Assembly: GCF_036588685.1 (NCBI RefSeq)
Contig: NC_086374.1
Location: forward strand, 24,420,886-24,484,885
Reading direction: 5' to 3'
DNA: 64,000 nucleotides
Origin: Mytilus trossulus
Lineage: Eukaryota; Mollusca; Bivalvia; Mytilida; Mytilidae
Position 1 is the first letter of the stretch; the number at the start of each line of letters is the position of its first letter. The position numbers and the translations under genes were made by a program. Below, piece after piece: positions 55,793 through 64,000 of this stretch. Under the pieces are notes generated by a model that was not told the DNA's origin, ran no database searches, and saw nothing but the letters and a program-made list of their open reading frames with translations.

Positions 55793-56499
55793 TGTTAGAT
55801 TATTGATAAATTAAACAAAAGTTATCGAAAATCTTTTCCTGACTTTGCAATTATATTATCAACTGTTCAATGAAAATTGTCGATGCAAGTTTTATAAAAC
55901 AAAACTACATGCAGTAAACTTTTGAGTGGTAAAAATGTGTTTTTCTTTTTTCAGTATGATTCAACAACTTACAAATTGTAGGTCACTTTCTAATTGGTAT
56001 ATTCCTATTGTAATATACTCCACTTCTATAGCTAGAATCGACTGTTCACTCACTTGAATTTTTCTGAAACTGTAACCAAAATTTCCTATTTTACGTAGTC
56101 AATACGAAAGATACGTACCACCTACGTTTGCTGACGATCGGCAAAAATACCTTCATACTATTGGTCAATTTTATATAAAAAATATCAATTGCAGTTAGCT
56201 ATTGGTTGGTTATTTTAGGTAATTACGTGTTGTAAACATTAGACAAACGTTTATGAATTTGTGATCACTGATGTGTTTGAATAAAGGTATTTTATGAATA
56301 GAATGTAAAGCTTTTGTTAGAATATGATTTTTCTTTTTAATCTCTAACTAAAATTGTTTATAATAACACATCTTTTATTTTTTAAGTATGCTCACCATGG
56401 CAAAAAATATAAAAAAAATACTCATTTAAGTATTAAACTATTATGTTTGAAAGATTTAAAATTCACACATATTATTTTCTCAATGTGAAAGTAGACAAG
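55793..56499. promoter_or_regulatory. Divergent intergenic region between CREBZF-like gene and UBE2Z
   Basis: 707 bp between the two start codons, transcribed outward on both sides, so it must contain both promoters unless a distal 5' exon exists. No TATA box at a telling distance on either side and no strong CpG cluster. Some CG-containing words occur around 56090-56145 ('acgtagtcaatacgaaagatacgtacc', 'tgctgacgatcgg'). Confidence 0.55.
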
Positions 56500-59400
56500 A
56501 TGGCGACTTCCAGTGCAGACGAAACAACACAAAGTGATGCAGGAGATCTTTTGGAAAAAATATCTGATAAATGGGATCCCTGTACCTGTAGAGACTGGGA
56601 AAATGAGAAACCAACTCAGCAGTGCTTTCTCAGAATAAAAAGGTTCTTTAAAATAGAGAGAAGATAAATACCTTATAACTTTTAAAAAAAATACTTATAA
56701 ATAAATAAAAAAAAGATTCTTTAGACTTTACACAGTCATGACTCATGAGCACCTATATTTTTTCTTATAAAATATTCTACAGGTAATGATCTACAGGTAC
56801 TTATCAAATAAAAATGTCAATACCACAGATTATTATAAACCAAGATTTAATAAGCTTCACAAAACACTCCGACATGTCGCAGATAGTCTTATAATTCTAA
56901 AAAGAGTCATTTTCAAGCAAAAAAATCCCCTACATTTTCAAAGTGGGATGCCTGTTATGGTAGTCATTTCAGTACTAGCAGTAGTCCAAATAATATGAGG
57001 CAGGCATAACCTGTGAATGGGGACGAAGTCTGTATGTAATATGAGGCAGGCATAACCTGTGAATGGGGACGAAGTCTGTATGTATATTTTTTTTACTTCA
57101 AACATGTTAATAAAGGATACGGAAATACCGTAACGTTCCCGATTTTGGTTCTGTTGTTAGGGATTTAGCTGTGACGTTCTTTAAGTTATGACGTCATATT
57201 CAATGTAAACAAAAGAAACCTTTTCATCAGGTAACGTTTTTTTTTCAAATCAAACAATTATCATATTAAAATTTTATCGAGTTCCAATCTTATATTTTAC
57301 TAGACTGATCAATATAAAAAAAAATTCAGTCTCATGCAAACAAGACAGATTTCTGGGCAAATGCGGGAAAACCGGAACAGGAACTAGATCTGAAAAAAAA
57401 AGTTAACGATTTTGAGTTCATTAGTACCATGAAAAATTCGGGAAATTTTCCCAATTTTTTTTTTTTATTTTTTTTTTTATTGATTTTTCTACCGTAATTG
57501 GGGACTTCGTCCCCATATAATTTTTTTTTAATTTAATCATGTTGATAAAATAAACCGAAATACCGTACGTAACGTTCCCGATATTGGTTCTGTTATTAGG
57601 GAATTAGCTGTGACTTTCTTTAAGTTATGACGTCATATTCGATGTAAACAAAAGAAACGCTTTCTTCAGGTAACGTTTTTTTCATATCAAACAATTATTA
57701 GAATTGAATTTGTATTGAGATCAAATCTTATATTTTACTAGACTGATAAATATAATTTTTTTTCAAAGTTTCATGCAAACAAGACAGATATCTGTGCAAA
57801 TGCGTGGAATACCGGAACAGGAAGTAGATTTGAGTTCTATAGTAGAATTAAAAATTTTGTGAAATTTTCCATATTTTTTTTTTTTATTGATTTTTCTACC
57901 GTAATTGGGGACTTCGTCCCCATAATAACGATGTCTTGCAAGGCTATTATAATATGAGCAGGCATTACCTGTGAAAGGGGAGAATTCTTTATGAATTATG
58001 TTTTTTTTTTATTAAATTCAAACATGCTCTAACTTCAAAATATGTTAATAATGACGTATAAGGTGTCAAGGCAAAACAATATAAAAGCCTTAAACGGCAA
58101 AATTATTTGGACCATTCTGACAGTAGTCCAAGGCCTACTTTGATTGAGTATGGCCAAAGTATTAAAAGCAAATGATTGTCTAAGATTTTTGAGAAAAAAA
58201 TCTTTATCTTTAAAACATACAATCAAAAACTAAGATTGAAATAACATTTAATATCCAACATTTTAATTTTGGTTGATAGTTGTCTCCAAGGCAATCATAC
58301 CACATTACCTTAATTAATATAGAGAGATAGAAACTTTAGACAGGAAAAAACATCAGCAAGATAAGATAGATCTACAAATATGTCAAAATGCCTGAAATTG
58401 TAAGTTAACTCTTATTAGAGCTATTCCATTTAATGATGATTGTTTAATGTAAGTGGCCTGCATTGTTCTAATATGCAGGTGAATGACCCAATCTCTGTAG
58501 TCTTGATTATAGTCAGTATTGTATTTTTGTTTAATCTCACTTTAGGATCAATTTTAGAATGCTTACTTGAAAGAATGCTGTACCTACGTATAATGGTCAA
58601 TTTGATTTATTTGCAGAGACATTATGGCTATTTATAATGAACCACCACCTTTTATCTGTATAGTACCAGACAAAGAAGACATGACAAAGGTAAAAAATAA
58701 CATACAGCCTTACTTAAAAATGCAGGTACATGTACATGTATATAAGATTTCTGTCTCTTTTAGACTTCTTAAGATTTTTTATTTGTTTTTTGTTGAGCCT
58801 GCAACTTTTGTCGCTGAAAGCTCAATATGGGGATAGTGATCTGGTGGCAGCAGTGTTTGAAAACTTATTATAAGCTATATATTTTAGACCTGGATGCTTC
58901 ATAGATGCCTTTTATTTTACAAAATTTCCCTCTGTCATATGTTCATTGTCCTTGACCTCATTTTCATGGTTCAGTGACTACGTAAAGAAAAGTAATTAAT
59001 GTTTGTAATGTTAATTTCTTTCTGATTATGAGTAATAGGATTACTATATTTAGTATGTGCGTACCTTGCAAGGTCCTCATGCCTGTCAGACAGTTTTCAT
59101 TTGACCTTGACCTCATTTCATGGATCAGTGAACAAGGTTAAGTTTTCATGGTCAGATACTATAAACAATAGGTCTACTATATTTGGTATAAAGAATGATT
59201 GTAAGGTGTACATGTCCAACTGGTAGATGTCATCTGACCTTGACCTCATTTTCATGGTTCTGTGGTAAAGGTAAGTTTTTGTCTTTTTTTCTAATACTTT
59301 TTGGGTCAACTATATGTATATTTGGTGTATGGAAATATTTTATGGTGTAAACATTGTATGTCAGTGTCACAAGTTTTATTTGACCTTGATCTCATTTTCA

Positions 59401-62400
59401 CTGTTCTCTCACTGACTCAATGTTAAGTTTTGTGTTTTGTTCTGTTTTTAGCTCACCTGGCCTGAAGGCTTGACTGACCAAACCAGCCAAGATGGCTGCC
59501 ATGGCTAAAAATAGAACATACGGGTAAAATGCAGTTTTTGGCTTATAACTCAAAAACCAAAGCATTAAGAGCAAATCTGACAGGGAGTAAAACTGTCTGT
59601 CAGGTCAAGATCTATCTGCTGTAAAATTTTCAGATGAATCAGAGAACCCGTTGTTGGGTTGCTGCCCCTGAATTGGTAATTTTATGGAAATTTTGCTGTT
59701 TTTGATTATTATCTTGAATATTATTATAGGTAGAGATAAACTGTAAACAGCAATAATGTTCAGCAAAGTAAGATTTACAAATAAGTTAACATGGCTAAAA
59801 TTGTCAGTCGACCCCTTTAAGAGTTATTGCCCTTTAAAGTCAGTTTTTAACCATTTTTCCTAAATTTTATATATCTTTTACAAAAATCTTCTCCTCTGAA
59901 ACTGCTAGGCCAAATTACACCAAACTTGGCCACAATCATCTCTGGGGTATCTTGTTTAAAAAATGTGTGGTGTGACCCGCCAAACCAACCAAGATGGCCA
60001 CCATGGCTAAAAATAGAACATAGGGGTAAAACACAGTTTTTGGCTTATAACTCAAAAACCAAAACATTTAGAGCAAATCTGACAGGGAGTCAATTTGTTC
60101 ATCAGGTCAAGATCTATCTGCCCATACATTTTCAGAAGAATCAGAGAACCTGTCGTTGGGTTGCTGCCTCTGGATTGGTAATTTTAAGGAAATTTTGCTG
60201 TTTTCGGTTATTATCTTGAATATTATTATAGATAGAGATAAACTGTAAACAGCACTAATGTTCAGCAAAGTAAGATTTACAAATAAGTCAACATGATCAA
60301 AATGGTCAATTGGCCCCCTAAGGAGTAATTGTCCTTTATAGTAAATTTTTAACTATTTTCATAAAATTTGTAAATTTTTACTACCGGTAACATTTCTAAC
60401 AGAAACTATTGGGCCAAGTTCATTATAGATAGTGATAATTGTAAGCAGCAAGAATGTTCAGTAAAGTAAGATGTACCACCATCACCAAAACATTATTTCG
60501 TCATGAATCCATCTGCTTCTTTTGTTTAATATTCACATAGACCAAGGTGAGCGACACAGGCTCTTTAGAGCCTCTAGTTCTTTAACTTTCAGCTATAGAT
60601 CAACTATATTTGTTGTATGGAAGGATTGTTAGGTGTATATGTCTGTCTGGAAGGTATCATCAGACCTTGATCTCCTTTTCTCAGTTCATTGGTTTATGTA
60701 ATGTTTTCAATGATAAGTTTGTTTCTGTGACAGATACTATAGGCAATAGGTCAACTATATTCAATGCAATGATTGATTGTAAGGTGTACATGTCTGTCTG
60801 GCATATTTTATCTGACCATGACCTCATTTTTATGGTTCATTGGTCAGTATTAAATTTTTTCTTGGTTAAGACTGTCTCTTAGAAACTATAATCAATAGGT
60901 CAAATACTGTAACATGTACATATATGTTTGTTTCATTTAATCATTGTATGGTGTCGTGAACATATATTTCTCGTTTGGTTTATCTGACCTTGACCTCATT
61001 TTCTTAGATCATGTTAAGTTTATGTGTTAATTACTTTAAGTAAAGATTTATATAAAGAACTATCAACATAAAATCAATGATTAGTAAAGAAGACCAGACA
61101 TTTCATTGTGTGCACTCTTGTTAAATAGAAAGTTAGATTTTTTGCTTACTTTTTTGTCTAAATGGTGTATAATTGAGTTTATACAACCAATTCTCAAAGC
61201 ATATATTTACAATTATCATCTGAAATACTAATATGACGTGCTTATTTTGCTTTGTGAACAAACACATGCTCTAAATCCAATAAAACTTGTTTGCACATGT
61301 GTATATTGACTTCTTCAGAAAAATTAATTTTATCAAATTATCATGCACTTAATATATTTCCTTAACTTTCAAACTCTTAAATGGTGCACATGATTCATTT
61401 ATTATAACTGTCGTGTGTTGCATTTGGAAATTGACATTTTTTACCTACATACAAAAACCGTTTATGCTGTCTGTTTAAACTCCTCCCTCTGAAAAATCAC
61501 AGTGCCAGCCGTCTGCTTCGTTACAAACAAAAAAAGGGAGGTTCATGAAAGAGCCTACACAAACACTTTTACTAATCAGACATAGAAACAGGGGTTGAAT
61601 TTAAGCTTTTTTGTGTACTGACCAGCCGGACCAGTGGACTGAAAATTCTACTGGTCCGGCTCCAAATCTACTGGTCCTGCAAAAATGACATTAATTTGAC
61701 AAACACTAATATAGATGACAGATGTTTAATTTTATTTTTGATGCTTTGGTTTACATAAGTTAGACAGTAACAAAGGAATAGTGTTTATTCTAATTTTGAT
61801 AAAGGCTTTGGTAATCTCAATGATTTTTTTTTATCAAAATCAGGACCAAGGACAGAAAAAATATCAACATTGTCTTCCATGTAATGGCAATCCTCACGAC
61901 GACCATAGGGTGCCTGACTAGGTCGTCTGGAGCGCTGTCCAGAAATATTCCAGATTTCAATAGCCGGGACCGGATCAAATGATGCTATATCTTCAGTGTG
62001 AAACATAAGGAATAAAAGATCTGATAAAACAGTTGGACGCAATTTTGATCGCCTATCATTCTTTACAAGTTTCATCTCAGAAAACCCCCTTTCTGCATCA
62101 GCAGAATGATCAGGAAGGGACTTTATTTTGATCTTCCTTTTGATTTTCAGTTATCTTATTTTTTTTGTCCAGCGGTTTAACTCCTTCCAAAAATTTCCAC
62201 ATTTTATATTGTTGTGAAGGACGCTCACCCGAGATATTAATTAACTTGATCAATTCAAATATCCCCCAGCACCGTGTAATTGATTTCACAGGTAAATTGT
62301 TTTGTAAACAAACAGAGATTGCGATGCAATCAGTGATTTTTATCGACAAATTTCTACTGGTCCGCCGGACCACCAGCTGACAAAATCTACTGGTCCGACG

Positions 62401-64000
62401 CAAATTTTACTAGTCCCGGACTAGCGCTAATTTCAACCCCTGCATAGAAATAACCTCAATTGTCCTATTCAGATTTGAGAATTATTGATGCAAGCTATAC
62501 TCTGGGTGCGGGAATTTCTTGCTACATTGAAGACCTGTTAGTGACCTTCTGCTGTTGTTTTTTCTATGGTCGGGTTGTTGTCTCTTTGACACATTCCCCA
62601 TTTCCATTCTCAATTTTATTTATTGTAGTTTAAACATTGGTAGGCATTATATTTGTTTTATTTAAGCCCTCACTATCGCACAGGCAAAAATAATCACAAA
62701 TATAAGGCCTACCCATGTTAAAACTATAATATAGTATAGCTCGCATCAACTATATCTCAATCAAGTTATCAAGAGTTGAAACTTAAAAAGATAATAATAA
62801 AATTTTAAACCACTCTGACTCAATACTTTCATATTGAAACAATAAAATATTCAAGATGTAAGTTCTCATGGTAATTTTGAGGGGCATAATGGTTTTTAGT
62901 CTGTGTATCTGTCTGTCCGTCTTTCTGTCCTGCTTCAGATTCAAGTTTTTGGTCAAGGTAGTTTTTGATGAGGTGAATTCTTGTCAACTTGAAACTAATT
63001 ATACATGTTCCCTATGATATGATCTTTCTAATTTTAGTGCCAAATTAGCATTTTGACTTCAATTTTATGGTCAATTCATTATAAAATATGATAGTGTGAG
63101 TTGGGCATCCATGTTCTATGGACACATTCTTGTTTTATATTTGTATTATATCTTATAGATTCATCTAGAGAACACATAACTATAGCTGATCATTGTTGCT
63201 GATGTTGTTGTCAGTTTAATCATCCCTTTACTTGCTATTTTCTAGTTAAAGAATTTAAAATGTAAGATCTTGTCACCAATTTGTTGGTCATTTAACACCA
63301 ACAATTTATTAATTGTTCACCAGAGTTTGAATGATAAATAGCCAAAAGGTAATAAACAAAGTATTTAATTGAATAATTTCATCTTTTAAAATGTACTTTT
63401 GAAGATTTTTATAGAAATTGTTTCTTGCAAAAAAACATATAAGTATTATAACTTGATAAATTATCTTTCAGATTCATGCATTGATCACAGGACCATTTGA
63501 CACACCATATGAGGGAGGGTTTTTCCTGTTTCTAATTCGATGTCCACCAGATTATCCTATTAGACCTCCTCGAGTAAAACTGCTAACAACAGGCAACAAA
63601 GAAGTCAGATTTAATCCAAATCTATACAAAAATGGAAAAGTTTGTTTAAGTATTTTAGGGTAAGACCAAGAAAAGAGAATTAGTTTGAAATTTTCTTGTT
63701 GCATTGAAGACCCATTTGTAGCCTTTGGCTGTTATCTTCTCTTCAGTCAGGTTGTTGTCTCTTTGACATATTCCCCATTTCTATATTTAAATTTTATTCC
63801 TGTCAATAAACATGTGTTATGATAAACAAATATTACAGTCAAGTATGCTATGGTTCATTTCTGCCCATATCTTATGTCATTGTATGTAAAAACTATTATA
63901 AAGATTCATTCAAAAACAATTTGTCTCAAAATAGTTTCACTGTTTACACTGTTTATGTTGATTAAAATAATGTTTTGTTCTAATTTTTAGGACATGGGCC
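56500..64000 (+). CDS. UBE2Z: Ubiquitin-conjugating enzyme E2 Z, 5' part (gene continues past window)
   Basis: Exons 56500-56642, 58617-58689, 63472-63659 and 63991 onward, joined in frame (phases 2, 0, 2). Start chosen at 56500 (AAGATGG context); an in-frame ATG at 56443 would add 19 residues. Exon 1 has [25 protein letters not shown], then [20 protein letters not shown], then [50 protein letters not shown] and GTWA. This is the UBC core of UBE2Z; the Cys in GKVCLSILG is the catalytic cysteine. UBE2Z (USE1) takes ubiquitin or FAT10 from the E1 UBA6. The exon 1 donor (AG|GTTCTT) is weak. Human UBE2Z is 354 residues; about 138 are encoded here. Confidence 0.93.
56992..57083. repeat. 46-bp exact tandem duplication
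   Basis: Two identical 46-bp copies starting AATATGAGGCAGGCATAACC in UBE2Z intron 1; a decayed third copy at about 57950-58000. Each holds GGGGACGAAGT, the reverse complement of the hairpin arm found downstream. Confidence 0.92.
57088..57925. repeat. Tandem duplication of about 415 bp with hairpin ends and CRE palindromes
   Basis: 57088-57516 and 57526-57925 are diverged copies: both have 'gtaacgttcccgat.ttggttctgtt', 'ttctttaagttatgacgtcatattc', 'gtaaacaaaagaaac' and end in ACCGTAATTGGGGACTTCGT followed by CCCCAT. GGGGACTTCGTCCCC (57500-57514, 57907-57921) is a 6-bp stem with a 3-base loop. TGACGTCA occurs at 57189-57196 and 57628-57635. Confidence 0.88.
58880..59449. repeat. 'TGACCTTGACCTCATTTTCA' dispersed family, forward, four to five units
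   Basis: UBE2Z intron 2. Units every 120-150 bp with 'aaggtgtacatgt', 'tctgaccttgacctcattttcatggttc' and 'ggtctactatatttggt'. TGACCTTGA is exact near 59103, 59238 and 59383. A further stretch of the family at 60590-61030 has one near 60986. Confidence 0.85.
59450..60548. mobile_element. Dispersed element with short TIRs and a 500-bp internal direct repeat
   Basis: Begins AGCTCACCTGG and ends AAGGTGAGC, an 8-bp inverted end (GCTCACCT). Internally 59466-59830 and about 59966-60340 are direct repeats ('ccaagatggc..ccatggctaaaaatagaacata', 'ggcttataactcaaaaacc') at a spacing of 500 bp. No transposase frame. It interrupts the dispersed repeat that surrounds it. Confidence 0.7.
60590..61588. repeat. 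Dispersed 'gacctcatttt' family, then unassigned intron
   Basis: 60590-61030 continues the family of 58880-59449, supporting an insertion of 59450-60548 into it. 61031-61580 shows no gene or repeat that I can name. Confidence 0.6.
61589..62442 (-). mobile_element. hAT-type DNA transposon remnant with 8-bp TSD
   Basis: The left end CAGGGGTTGAATTTAAGC and right end GCTAATTTCAACCCCTG are inverted. CATAGAAA stands directly outside both (61581-61588, 62443-62450), the 8-bp duplication typical of hAT elements. Sub-terminal copies of 'tactggtccg' occur near both ends. The minus strand encodes, through about 61785-62110, [20 protein letters not shown] and [13 protein letters not shown], the shape of the hAT C-terminal dimerisation region. 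A second minus frame (62110-62403) is out of phase with it, so the transposase is both internally deleted and frameshifted. Confidence 0.88.
62515..62625 (-). repeat. Dispersed repeat, 'TTGAGAATGGAAATGGGGAA' family, reverse copy
   Basis: 'gtgcgggaatttcttgctacattgaagacc ... gacacattccccatttccattctcaa'. A decayed copy of the same lies at 63690-63800, just after a UBE2Z exon. Confidence 0.8.
62876..63136 (+). repeat. Copy of the 'TGCCCCACCTACGATAGTAG' family, left end lost
   Basis: 'gaggggcataatggttttt' through 'tttggtcaaggtagtttttgatga' to 'gggcatccatgttctatggacacattcttgtttta', as at 6345-6835. Confidence 0.8.

Noticed and set aside
56786-56998. 70-codon plus-strand frame in UBE2Z intron 1
   Set aside because: No splice sites in register with the UBE2Z exons, and the reading ends in a tandem repeat.

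Overview
The window looks like nuclear DNA of a bivalve mollusc, most likely a mussel (Mytilus or a close relative). It is AT-rich, genes are split by long repeat-filled introns with GT/AG boundaries, two genes belong to animal-wide families (CREBZF-like and UBE2Z), and many dispersed repeats resemble families I know from mussel sequence. The genus is inferred; no search was run.

Left half (1-35.4 kb). After about 4.7 kb of repeats and weak coding-like debris comes a pair of paralogous, convergent, multi-exon type I membrane receptors. Receptor A (+, 4737-15482, 10 exons, 569 codons plus stop by my splice reconstruction) has a signal peptide, a short C-type-lectin-like segment, a WSC-like cysteine-rich domain, a small Cys module, a SUEL/galactose-binding lectin domain, two further modules, one membrane helix and a tyrosine-rich tail. 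Receptor B (-, 35372 down to 18324, 9 exons found, signal exon not found) has the same order and the same intron phases but lacks the SUEL exon. Both tails end in an RxLPxxP motif (class I SH3-ligand type) after several tyrosine motifs, so surface sugar sensing coupled to kinase/adaptor signalling is the natural inference. The last intron of B holds an almost complete 6.3-kb non-LTR retrotransposon (18985-25295) with a candidate 9-bp target-site duplication; its ORF1 has an SGNH-esterase-like domain and its ORF2 is endonuclease plus reverse transcriptase with two in-frame stops. A second, decayed LINE lies beside it.

Middle (35.4-54 kb). No convincing host gene was seen. The stretch is built of fold-back and terminal-inverted-repeat elements (36.1, 43.2, 44.5 and 46.3 kb), LINE debris (40.1-41.9 kb) and long arrays of roughly 160-bp tandem repeats (47.6-51.1 kb).

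Right (54-64 kb). A single-exon bZIP gene of the CREBZF (Zhangfei) type on the minus strand is head to head with a UBE2Z-type ubiquitin-conjugating enzyme gene on the plus strand, about 0.7 kb apart, so they may share a promoter region. UBE2Z runs off the window; three full exons and the start of a fourth are present, including the active-site cysteine. Its introns carry a tandem duplication with full CRE palindromes and a hAT-type element (61589-62442) with a perfect 8-bp target-site duplication.
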